Below, one piece after another: positions 46,550 to 57,359 of a stretch of 64,000 bases of DNA. This DNA comes from Agapanthus africanus. Its lineage: Eukaryota; Streptophyta; Magnoliopsida; Asparagales; Amaryllidaceae. Position 1 is the first letter of the stretch, and every line of letters starts with the position of its first letter. The stretch covers positions 70,305,396 through 70,369,395 of the forward strand of contig JASDDO010000016.1 in assembly GCA_030015575.1 (NCBI GenBank), written 5' to 3'. The notes under the pieces are model-generated. The model searched no databases and was not told the origin of the DNA. It saw nothing but the letters and a program-made list of their open reading frames with translations. Made by a program: the position numbers and the translations under genes.

Positions 46550-46797
46550 ACTGCGCTTTCCACAGGTCGCAGGGCCACTCCACCGAGAACTGCAAGCAGC
46601 TCCAAGACTACATTGAGGAGTTAATCTGCTCGGGGCACCTGGCAACATACTTGCGAGACAAGCGTCAAGCCAACCATGAGCAAGAGCACCATCCCCCTCC
46701 GGGCGAGTTGACAATCGGCCAAATCATGGTCGTGTCAGCAGGGGGTACGACGGGAACCGACGAGACTCAGCGTTTCTCACCGATCGTGGGAACTGGC
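46550..46797 (+). pseudogene. TE-E gag C-terminus, Tat/Ogre-like (fragment)
   Basis: The frame reads C-x2-H-R-S-Q-G-H-S-T-E-N-C, a zinc-knuckle variant seen in plant Tat/Ogre-type Gag proteins, then KQLQDYIEELICSGHL, a Gly-rich hinge and GELTIGQIMV. It is cut on the left by TE-D and on the right by TE-F. The protein resumes at 57134, so this and the next TE-E fragment are one gag-pro gene. Confidence 0.75.
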
Positions 46798-48994
46798 TGT
46801 AGGGTTCCTAGGCACTCTAATGAAGTCTTGCAAGTGATCAAACATGCCAATTTCTAAAAATTACGGTGCCGAGAAAACCTAGAATGGATCGTTGGCTAGA
46901 AGTATAGGCAAAGCAAGCAAGTAAACGGAAATATAGCTAAAGGAAAGTGACTACAACCTTTGTAGATCCGGTCCACCACTTCCTAAGCTCCGCGATGATA
47001 TCCCTCCGCTGTCCAAATCGAACTCATGACTCTAGCATTGGCTTCATCGAAGAATGGGCGGGCTTGATCGTCGGTTCGATCCCGAAGATGATCTACGTCG
47101 AGGCATCACAAGAACAAGCTCCAACTTCACCAAGCCTTGAAAACTTGTGAAGGAAACACCCTATAGAACTTGGCAAGAGGTAGAGGATGAAGAAATAGGA
47201 AGTGGGTAGACTTTAGATTTGGATTTCTCACTCATTTTGGCTAGTTGCCATTGATGGTGCAAGCTTTCTTCAAGTTGAAGATGATGAAGAAGAAGAAGAT
47301 AATATATGATAAGTTATTATTTAAAATAAAAAACCATATGATACTTATCATGTCAACAACCATGGTTTAGTGTAGAGAATCAACTAAGGTTAGTAGAATG
47401 GTTAGGTTTAGGAGATGAAGACAAAATGGTCATTAGGTCAAAGATGCTTGAAGCATCCATAAGAAACCATTTTGTTTTCTTTACCTTTTAAAAATAAATA
47501 GATAAATGAATAAGTAAATAAAAGAAACCCTAACCATTCATATAACTATGGTCAATTCTTTACACAAACCCAAGCTTGCATGTATCATCAAACATGATAC
47601 AATCTTGTGCACAAAAGTATATCTCATATACAACTTGTGCAAATCAAGTGAGTAAATCCATTTAAAGTGAACCAATACTAATTAATGCAAAGTAATATAT
47701 CAAATATATAATTATGCATTAAATCATTAAATCAACACTTGATTCAATGATCCGGTCATATCGCATATAACCGGCTAGTATCCAATGTATCGGCTTATCG
47801 AATCAATCCTTGATTCGATAACTAGGTTATATCGCATACAACCATTTGACACATTCATCGCGAGAATGAAATACGGTATCACACACACACATTATTCTCG
47901 GTCCCGCACATATCTCATATGCGCTCCTATTTCGTTTCGCTTGAGCCAGGAAACCTCTGTGTAGGACTCTAAAGACTCGTCAATACGCCGGCAGCAGATG
48001 ATGATCATATCAAACACCCAAAAGCCGCAAGCGGTCTGCTAAACGTAACGGCCACCCGGGTATTGAGCGATCAGAAGATCGACGAGCAAGCCCGCTCACA
48101 CTCCTGTGAATCCAACCAGTAACACTTACCGTACAGTCCGGTCTGTTCGTCTGATATGTCGCATATCTCGCCTAGGGATGGTAAACGTCAGACCTCAGTA
48201 GCTTGATAGGTCATGCCGACGTGAGGTCCATAACATTCGTGAAACTACTGATAACTCTTACCAGTATATCACTGCAACCCTGGCCAGGGATTTCCTGTTA
48301 TGGCCAGTCGAGCATACCGCAACATCAACCCCCAATACCGGGAGAGACGAATCCCCTCCTATCGCTCATTGCCTCCATGTGAATCGAGACTGTACCCAAT
48401 AACCACCTGTTTGCACAACTCAGTAGAGCCATGGTAGGGTGGAAATCAAAGCACAGTGGGAGACACACAAGACTCTATGACGATCTCGGGTCAACAGACT
48501 AAGCTGTACCAGTGTCACCAGAGAACTGCCATCTGACGTGAGGTATAATACCATCTGGGAGTTCTCGGCGAGTCCGTTCAGTGTACCCAGTCTCCACTGA
48601 GCACCCGTATACCATCTTCGATGTCAAACACCAATGGATATGGGATCATCCATCGCCCATCGCATGGGTCGAGAAGATATACTCTAGTCTACTCTGGAAT
48701 ATCGATGCCCCGTCTCGATATTCCCTCGACTAGGAACAATGAAGGATGTACTCATTGACTACCCAGGCCCCACTAGTATGATCTTCATCATAGTCCTGGA
48801 AGTCGAGTACACATCCTAAGGGCTTTATCAACATGTAATCAGAGAGACAGAAAGTATACATGTTAAGATAAAGAGCAACCAGATAGCGTACTATCATGTC
48901 GAGCAAGAAAGTCCTACCTATATATGTCCCAGCATCCACTACAATATACATCCAATGTACAGTAATGGCCTCTAGGGCATACATATAACTAACA
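46798..48994 (-). repeat. 3' LTR of TE-F (2197 bp)
   Basis: In minus orientation it starts TGTTAGTTATATG at 48994 and ends ...GAACCCTACA at 46798. It is 20 bp longer than its partner. ORFs at 46947-47150 and 48730-48984 recur in the partner LTR because the DNA is duplicated; they are not genes. Confidence 0.92.
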
Positions 48995-49007
48995 ATCTCC
49001 CACTTGC
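48995..49007 (-). promoter_or_regulatory. Polypurine tract of TE-F
   Basis: The minus strand reads GCAAGTGGGAGAT directly before TGTTAG, the common copia form. Confidence 0.85.
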
Positions 49008-50240
49008 ACTAGGGCCATCTATAGAAGTGGTTGCAGTATCTAATACTCAACCATCCCATATGAGTCTCTCTCTGGGAAAAGGCCTTCGTGAGTGGATCCG
49101 CCGTGTTGTCCTCTGAGTCTACTCTCCTAACCTCGATCACCCCGGAGATCAACTATCTCCATGATCAGGTGATGCTTCCTCAGAATTTGTCTGGGTCACT
49201 GATGGGACCAGGGTTCCAGGGCCGAAACCACACTTTCATTGTCATACAATGGCAGGAACCTAGTTCATCTTATGAACCAATATACACCCAAACTGCCTCT
49301 TTGGTAGTATCTTTAATAGCGATGTTACCAGCCTTTATCGTCTAGTTTGCCACGGTATCTAGCTTGGAACTCTTCCAACATACCGTCCCTTTACTGAGGG
49401 TAAAGACAATGCCTGTGACTGACATTCAGTCATCTTTATCACCCTGGAACTCTTCCAGTGATTCTCCTCAGGATCGTTTGATACCATCTCACTACATCTA
49501 GTGAGAATCCTAGCATCCAATTACATCTATCTCATAGATGAAAAACTCAGGATTTAGGAGGTATCAATTTGATCCTTTTTGGAGAATCCTTGTGATAATA
49601 GGAGATTGACCGATCGTAGCATAGGAAACTCCTTTCCTATCAAGAGTATGTCATCCACGTACTCTACGAGGATCATCATCATACTCCATACTACCCCTTT
49701 TGTATATACAAAGTTCATCTACCATTTTGATGAAGTCAAACTCTTTGACTACTACATCAAAACAGATGTTCCAACTCCGCGATGCCTGCTTTATCTTGTA
49801 AAGCAACTTGCACATGTTTCCGCTGCTCCCACTGTTTACGAAGTCCTCTGGCTGTGTACTTATAGACTTTCTATTCTAAATCAGTATTTAGAAAAGCAGT
49901 CATGACACCCAACCTCCAGATATCGCAGTCATGGTATGTAGCCGTGGCAAGTAGGATCTGGATGGACTTAAGCATATTCCATGGAAAAGGTTTCATCATT
50001 ATCCGTGCCTGGTCGATGACGAAAACCTTTAACAAGTCTAGCTTTGGAAAGTCTCAACCTTTCCATCTACACCAAGTAATCTTCTCAAGATATACTTGCT
50101 CATGATGGGGATTTAACCCTTCAGATATAGCAACCAAAGTCCATACTTTGTTGGTGTATATGGATTCCATCTCAGATCGCTAAGCATCCAGCCATTCTTA
50201 CAGAGTCCCTACTCTCGATGGCCTGCTCGAAACTAGTTGG
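49008..50240 (-). pseudogene. Copia reverse transcriptase and RNase H of TE-F, many stops and frameshifts
   Basis: Minus-strand translation in shifting frames gives recognisable copia blocks: S-E-M-E-S-I-Y-T-N-K-V-W-T-L-V at the start, LKSIQILLATATYHD, TAFLNTDLE, a broken V-D-D region near 49640-49655, and RNase H with CDNESVV-like YDNESVV near 49240 and H-H-L-I-M-E-I. Stops occur every few tens of codons. It cannot be active. Confidence 0.82.
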
Positions 50241-51110
50241 GTCATCATCTCATGATGCATTCCTTGCTCCCACTGTCATCGAGAAACCGAGGTATCTTTC
50301 AGGCGGATGAGGAACCCTACTAGATCGGCGGAGAGGCTGAGGTTCGTCAGGAACTATAGAATCCTTTGGTTCTGTCAAATCATCAACTGCAGTTTTGTAT
50401 AGCTGGAACCTTTCCAGTTTTACAGAACTGATCCTGCCTCGATCTTGTCCGGATTTTGCTTTAAACATAGGCCGGACAACCCCAAATCTTAACTAGCTTA
50501 AGACATGGGCTCTTCCCATACCATATCTCATATGGAGTGGTAGGCACTGATTTGATTCAAACCTAATTCAATATGTATGCAGCTTCTCAAGTGCATAACA
50601 CCCAAAAGGAAACAGGTAACTCAGTAATACTCATCATAGAGCACACGATATCTAATATTGTGTGATTGCTCCGCCCCGATACACCGTTGTGCTGTGGTGT
50701 ATTCAGAGGAGTAACACTGAGAGAAAATCTCATTCTCCTTTAGAATAGTCCAGGAATTCTATGCACAAGTATTCTCCTCCCTGATCTTATCATAGGACAT
50801 AATACTTATACCCATATTTTGGTTCTCTACTTCTAACTTATATTCTGTGAATATCTCAAAAGGTTCGGACTCATGTTTCAACAGGAACATATGACTGAAT
50901 CTTGAGAGATTATCAGAGAACGTAATGAAGTATAAAGAACCAGTCCTGGCATGTGTAGACAGGAGACCTTACATACATCATAATGTATCAGTCCCAAGAG
51001 TTTACTAACTCTTTCTCTGTTTCCAATAAACAGAGCTATGGTCATCTTATCTTTGTGACATGACTGGCAAGTTTCACAAGATATAAATTCAAACTGATTT
51101 AAATATGCAT
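50241..51110 (-). pseudogene. Copia integrase of TE-F, decayed
   Basis: The C-terminal linker is clear in the frame 50468-50250 (PLRRSSRVPHPPERYLGF), which lies between integrase and RT in plant copia elements. Further right the core is readable in pieces: C-x2-C-type residues near 51055-51080, TFSDNLSRFSHMFLLKHESE near 50880-50940, ENQNMGISIMSYDKIREE near 50780-50830, and the T-P-Q-R-N-G-like site in decayed form. Frameshifts and stops separate the pieces. Confidence 0.8.
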
Positions 51111-51800
51111 CTAAAATGTAACTTCAGCCAGTCGGGTCGCATTGATATGACCTAGTCTACAATGCCTCAAGAATGATTCGTTCATTTCTGAACTCTTCCT
51201 CTTGTGTGTGTTCTGTATACGAGGAACTGTAGTTTGATTTAGAACGTCAATGCTTTTAGATAACGTGCCTGAACCGATCAACTTTTGATATAGGAAATGT
51301 TCAAAACATTATCCATCAATACAAAATTATATCCTTTCTTTACTAATAAAGAGACTGATATGATTTTGTATATCAGGTTCGGTATCTAATAGCATTTGTT
51401 CAGAATCAATGTACTGGTAGTACAGGGTGACAGTGACCAACAGACTTGGCTGCAACACTTGCCCCGGTTTCTGTCTCATGAAACTTATCACCCGTTCTTA
51501 GTTTTTCTACCTTTTTGTAGCCCTATGTAACAGCTTACATATCTGGGATCCTGATCCGGTATCATATACCCAGGATTCAGAGGATACTGAGAAACAGTTC
51601 TTTGTAATGAACATACCCGAAGGAGATGCATCATATGCACTTTCTTCGTTTGGGCGGCATAGGAAATCTGGTATTCCCCTATTTCCTGCTCGGTCTTATA
51701 ACAATTATAAGTCGGAGCGGGACCAACGTTCCCCAGCTCAGTATAACAAGCGGGTTCGGTCAATACATCCATATATTATCTTGATTAAGGCGTGATATGG
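51111..51800 (-). pseudogene. Copia protease / pre-integrase region of TE-F, decayed
   Basis: In minus-strand frames I read SPSGMFITKNCFSVSSESW followed by VYDTGSGSQIC near 51555-51640, the aspartic protease active site in D-T-G-S form, and then PDIQNHISLFISKE near 51330-51390, the pre-integrase segment. There are many stops. Confidence 0.7.
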
Positions 51801-54400
51801 TCGCTACCTGGAGAGAGAGAGAAGAAAACACTCAGCGTGCGCTCTTGCAAGATCAGATTGGTTATTTATTTTATCTAATCAGGATGGCTCCCACTGTTTT
51901 TTTTTATCAAATCTTCCTTCAAACCCTAAAAGGAAAGACCAGCCGGGATTAATTACACTCTACAAGTTCGCCAATCTTTCAGCCAGGCCAGTGTCGGTAC
52001 TTTGAGGGAGGTTCCCCGTGCTTTCGCACGGACCTAATTACAGTAAACCTCGTTTTCCCAGAGGCGTAACCCCGTTGACACCTTTCTAGACACCTACTTG
52101 ATCGGCTAATTTTAAAGTGCAAAACTCTCCCAGGAGTAACAATTACTCGCAGTGAGTATCGGGATCCAACTATCATATAGAAGGTATGCAATCTCATTGC
52201 AAGTTTCAACACTTGAAACTCCCGATAAAGGTTTTTACCCCTAGCACCTATGACCTTAACTATGGTCAACAAATCATAAGTACTAGTCAAGTTCTACCCG
52301 TCATTTCGTGATTAATCAGACCCACCCACATGACCCTTAACTAAGGTCAACAAAGTCACGCGACTGTCCTAACTAATCGCATCATATGCGGTGTAGGAAG
52401 ACATCACTTAGCTACCGTACACTGTGCCTTAACTAAAGCCAACAAACACGGCACGAATACTAAGTACTCTACTTCCTAAAATGACGGAGGGTTGCGAATG
52501 GTTTTTGTGAAAACCTTTAATGCTTTGAACTTGATCTCGTTGCGGAATCAAATGGTTTTTAAATGGAATGTTTTTTAGGCTTTTCTAGTTTTGCTAAAGG
52601 GGTCACTCCCGGTGAAGGGATCGTCGGCCCTTTCCTCGTCGAATGAGGTGCGGGATATTTCATATATATCACCGTGCAAAGCAGAAACTATAGAAGCGAT
52701 CAAAAAACAAACCGAGGGTTGTAGCATCTGCCAGTTATTGCTAAAGGAGTCACTCCCGGTGAAGGGATCTCGGTCCTTTCCTTATCGAATAAGGTGCAGG
52801 ATGTTCTACAAGGAACACCGCGATGCAAAGCAAGAACTGTAGCTACCTGTTTTTATTTTGAAATTCGATTCCACAACATCAATTAGGTTTATTTTCTTTC
52901 ATTAATCTCATTAATGAATATCCCATCATTTAAGTCCACCTAACCATCACAGATAAATATAACGTACGCTTATGCCATCCGCATTCGCCTCGATGTCCCG
53001 TCTGCACCGTTAGGTTAGGTAACTAACGCCAGAGCGAGCAGGGCTAGCGCGGGTGTAAAACATAAGCAACGTCTATATAATATATCATATATACTATATA
53101 CTATATCTATCACAGAACATCACATGATCACATCACAGATAACGCAGCAGAAGAAACATATGAAATATTGGATATACTAGGACGTCCGTGTTTTCAATAC
53201 GAGCCAGTATAAAACACGGATTCCACGGTCGTGATGAATAGCCAATCCCACACCCTAGACCCCTACGAGAGCGGCAAGCAACCCTACCAATTCTAGGGTT
53301 AGGAGACCCGGACTCGATACCTCGAGTTGGTCTCCCACTGGACCCCAGAACCCGGTTACTTGTGATCCCCTCCTTGGGTCTATCCTAATGCGGAAAAGTA
53401 AATAACATACAAATGGTGACAACATCCGCAACCTGGAAGTGCCCCAATAAAAGAATATTACATACAAGTTTTTACTTGAATGAAAATGAAAAACACTCAT
53501 CTCACATAAAAATCCCCGGCTATTCAAACACGACGATCCAATATAACATATCCAGCAACACATAACATCACATGTCATCAACGTAAGTAAATATGTCCAT
53601 CCCAATTGTCGTTGACATATAGCAACGAAACCGGCGATATCACATATTACACTTACGGTCACAGAAAAGAAAGTGTAAAACTACAACAGTTGGAATCCGT
53701 AACCTCTTAGACATCGCATGCCCAATCAAATGAATTCCTTAGACATACCATGCCTAACAATTATAAACCCCGCATTTTAGTCTCATTATCGAAAACTCTT
53801 TTCAATATCAAGTCGGGCAATTCAACAGGATTCCCGACATTCTGATCGAATGCTCGTCGCAAACTTCAGTAGACGGCCGCACCCCGACGCCGTCGACAAA
53901 GTGCACCAAGGCGGAACACCGCTACCGCGAGCACCCGAACGGATGCTTTCGGCGACGGGGTCTCCTACAGTCACTTGGTCGGGGCTATGGAGTGAGGCTG
54001 TCTATTAAGTTTACCCGGTGAGTATCCGCGTACGCTACGTGATTGCGACGGACTTTTGATCACATCAAAATTCCGTGGCAACCGATCAAGTGAGACTAAA
54101 GTGCTATGTTTATAACATTCATTCAAGTCATCTCATAACTCTTTGCGAATTCCAAGTATTGTATCACATTCCGGATAAATAGAAAATGCTAAACTTTTCG
54201 ATCGAACAATCGAACACCAAGTTTTCCCGATACAGCTCAACACATGAAATAGTCTAACAACATTCAGTTCGTGCCTCAGTACCAACGGTCCAGCCGTAGA
54301 AGGGTCAAGCCAACGCCTCACATGTGGCACGCCGTACTGCCCCAGACCCGAAGGTTCAAAGGGCAGTTCAAGACGGTCACATAATCGAGTTAAGGTTTGT
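51801..54400 (-). other. Anomalous 2.6-kb stretch where TE-F gag is expected
   Basis: No copia Gag motif or zinc knuckle is readable. The stretch contains two imperfect about 100-bp direct repeats (about 52593-52692 and 52738-52842, sharing GTCACTCCCGGTGAAGGGATC), three degenerate units around CTTAACTAAGGTCAACAAA (about 52252-52446), and a duplicated CTTAGACAT-CATGCC word (53706 and 53739). A 65-codon frame at 54330-54133 and a 135-codon frame at 53662-53255 have no recognisable identity. It may be replaced or inserted sequence from another repeat. Confidence 0.45.
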
Positions 54401-54943
54401 TGTCTTCTAGAGGGTCCATCGCATTACTCGCACTACTTAGAACGTCGTTAAACTACGAAAATTCCAACAATTGGAAATTTCCGGCAGGGGAAAAAGTGGG
54501 TATTTATATCCGGTCGAACTTTTTAACATATTCTAAAAATACCCGGAAAAGCACACCGACAAAAATTAGACAGTCCGATCGAATACACCGAGTCCCCAAT
54601 ACAACCCAGAAAATACAACTCTGGAATAAATATTAAAATATTCCCAGGAAAACCAGCACCAGAAAACATGAATTACTGTGCAAAGTTTGAAGGCCAATCA
54701 AGTCACCTGATCGCGGAACCGCCGCAGAAGCCAGGCTTCTGCCGCGGTTCCGCCGCGCAATAGAGGTATCATTGAAAAATTTTTGCATCGTAATTCTTAT
54801 AATTCCCTGCTGGATTTTCTGCATATTTTTAATTTCGAAAAAACTACGATTTCAGAAAAAGTCCAGAGAGCAATATTAGGGTTTGGGTTTTGATTCGATT
54901 GGAGTTCTAATTCCGTCTGGACTTCGCCTAAGGCTCTAGCTAG
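54401..54943 (-). other. TE-F 5' leader with a strong hairpin
   Basis: Untranslated leader next to the primer site. At 54713-54753 an 18-bp inverted repeat (one mismatch, 5-nt loop) is built on GCGGAACCGC. A possible start ATGGACCCTCTAGAAG on the minus strand near 54413-54418 is followed within a few codons by a stop; the same word occurs in TE-B. Confidence 0.6.
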
Positions 54944-54955
54944 GCTCTGATACCA
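54944..54955 (-). promoter_or_regulatory. Primer-binding site of TE-F (initiator tRNA-Met type)
   Basis: The minus strand reads TGGTATCAGAGC, a perfect iMet complement, one base inside the 5' LTR end. Confidence 0.9.
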
Positions 54956-54956
54956 C

Positions 54957-57133
54957 TGTAGGGTTCCTAGGCACTCTAATGAAGTCTTGCAAGTGATCAA
55001 ACATGCCAATTTCTAAAAATTACGGTGCCGAGAAAACCTAGAACGGATCGTTGGCTAGAAGTATAGGCAAAGCAAGCAAGTAAACGGAAATATAGCTAAA
55101 GGAAAGTGACTACAACCTTTGTAGATCCAGTCCACCACTTCCTAAGCTCCGCGATGATCTCCCTCCGCTGTCCAAATCGAACTCATGACTCTAGCATTGG
55201 CATCATCGAAGAATGGGCGGGCTTGATCGTCGGTTCGATGCCGAAGATGATCTACGTCGAGGCATCACAAGAACAAGCTCCAACTTCACCAAGCCTTGAA
55301 AACTTGTGAAGGAAACACCCTATACAACTTGGCAAGAGGTAGAGGATGAAGAAATAGGAAGTGGGTAGACTTTAGATTTGGATTTCTCACTCATTTTGGC
55401 TAGTTGCCATTGATGGTGCAAGCTTTCTTCAAGTTGAAGATGATGAAGAAGAAGAAGATAATATATGATAAGTTATTATTTAAAATAAAAAACCATATGA
55501 TACTTATCATGTCAACAACCATGGTTTAGTGTAGAGAATCAACTAAGGTTAGTAGAATGGTTTGGTTTAGGAGATGAAGACAAAATGGTCATTAGGTCAA
55601 AGATGCTTGAAGCATCCATAAGAAACCATTTTGTTTTCTTTACCTTTTAAAAATAAATAGATAAATGAATAAGTAAATAAAAGAAACCCTAACCATTCAT
55701 ATAACCATGGTCAATTCTTTACACAAACCCAAGCTTGCATGTATCATCAAACATGATACAATCTTGTGCACAAAAGTATATCTCATATACAACTTGTGCA
55801 AATCAAGTGAGTAAATCCATTTAAAGTGAACCAATACTAGTTAATGCAAAGTAATATATCAAATATATAATTATGCATTAAATCATTAAATCAACACTTG
55901 ATTCAATGATCCGGTCATATCGCATATAACCGGCTAGTATCCAATGTATCGGCTTATCGAATCAATCCTTGATTCGATAACTAGGTTATATCGCATACAA
56001 CCATTTGACACATTCATCGCGAGAATGAAATACGGTATCACATACACACATTATTCTCGGTCCCGCACATATCTCATATGCGCTCCTATTTCGTTTCGCT
56101 TGAGCCAGAAAACCTCTGTGTAGGACTCTAAAGACTCGTCAATACGCCGGCAGCAGATGATGATCATATCAAACACCCACAATCCGCAAGCGGTCTGCTA
56201 AACGTAACGGCCACCCGGGTATTGAGCGATCAGAAGATCGACGAGCAAGCCCACTCACACTCCTGTGAATCCAACCAGTAACACTTACCGTACAGTCCGG
56301 TCTGTTCGTCTGATATGTCGCATATCTCGCCTAGGGGTGGTAAACGTCAGACCCCAGTAGCTTGATAAGTCATGCCGACGTGAGGTCCATAACATTCGTG
56401 AAACTACTGATAACTCTTACCAGTATATCACTGCAACCCTGGCCAGTGGAGCATAGCGCAACATCAACCCCCAATACCGGGAGAGACGAATCCCCTCCTA
56501 TCGCTCATTGCCTCCATGTGAATCGAGACTGTACCCAATAACCACCTGTTTGCACAACTCAGTAGAGCCGTGGTAGGGTGGAAATCAAAGCACAGTGGGA
56601 GACACACAAGACTCTATGACGATCTCGGGTCAACAGACTAAGTTGTACCAGTGTCACCAGAGAACTGCCATCTGACGTGAGGTATAATACCATCTGGGAG
56701 TTCTCGGCGAGTCCGTTCAGTGTACCCAGTCTCCACTGAGCACCCGTATACCATCTTCGATGTCAAACACCAATGGATATGGGATCATCCATCGCCCATC
56801 GCATGGGTCGAGAAGATATACGCTAGTCTACTCTGGAATATCGATGCCCCGTCTCGATATTCCCTCGACTAGGAACAATGAAGGATGTACTCATTGACTA
56901 CCCAGGCCCCACTAGTATGATCTTCATCATAGTCCTGGAAGTCGAGTACACATCCTAAGGGCTTTATCAACATGTAATCAGAGAGACAGAAAGTATACAT
57001 GTTAAGATAAAGAGCAACCAGATAGCGTACTATCATGTCGAGCAAGAAAGTCCTACCTATATATGTCCCAGCATCCACTACAATATACATCCAATGTACA
57101 GTAATGGCCTCTAGGGCATATATATAACTAACA
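54957..57133 (-). repeat. 5' LTR of TE-F (2177 bp)
   Basis: It is nearly identical to 46798-48994 apart from scattered substitutions and a 20-bp deletion between two GGCCAG words (near 56440). A 170-codon minus-strand frame (56869-57381) only reads through LTR and flanking TE-E sequence and is not a gene. Confidence 0.92.
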
Positions 57134-57359
57134 CTGGTGGCCACCCGAGGAAGAAGGCTAAAGCTGCCGAGCTGATCATCTTTACCGATGAGGACCTCCA
57201 CGGTATTTCTCTGCCTCACAACGACCCGCTGGTGATCACAGCTCGGGCCCACCGCTACGAAGTGCAAAGGATACTGGTCGACTCGGGAAGCTCGGCGAAC
57301 ACTCTCTTTTATGACTGCTTTCTGCATATGGGACTCCGTCGGATCTAAGGCAGACCGCC
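57134..57359 (+). pseudogene. TE-E protease region, Tat/Ogre-like (fragment)
   Basis: It continues the TE-E frame after TE-F: GGHPRKKAKAAELIIFTDED, then PHNDPLVITARA, then the aspartic protease site ILVDSGSSANTLFYDCF (D-S-G-S). This order, F-T-D-E-D-L then P-H-x-D-P-L-V-I then V-D-x-G-S-S-A, is characteristic of Tat/Ogre/Retand-type elements. The frame hits TAA near 57347, followed by the TE-G insertion at 57360. Confidence 0.82.

Larger units (their letters stand above)
46798..57133 (-). mobile_element. TE-F: Ty1/copia element, minus strand, decayed
   Basis: LTRs 46798-48994 (3') and 54957-57133 (5') are near-identical over about 2.2 kb. The iMet primer site (54944-54955) and PPT (48995-49007) read on the minus strand. 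The order from right to left is leader, anomalous gag region, protease, integrase, RT-RNase H, which is the copia order. Flanks are CTGGC and CTGGT, a TSD with one later change, inside TE-E coding sequence. Confidence 0.9.

Noticed and set aside
53255-53662. 135-codon minus-strand ORF in TE-F as a membrane protein
   Set aside because: It is hydrophobic by AT-rich composition, has no motif, and sits in a decayed, repeat-rich region.
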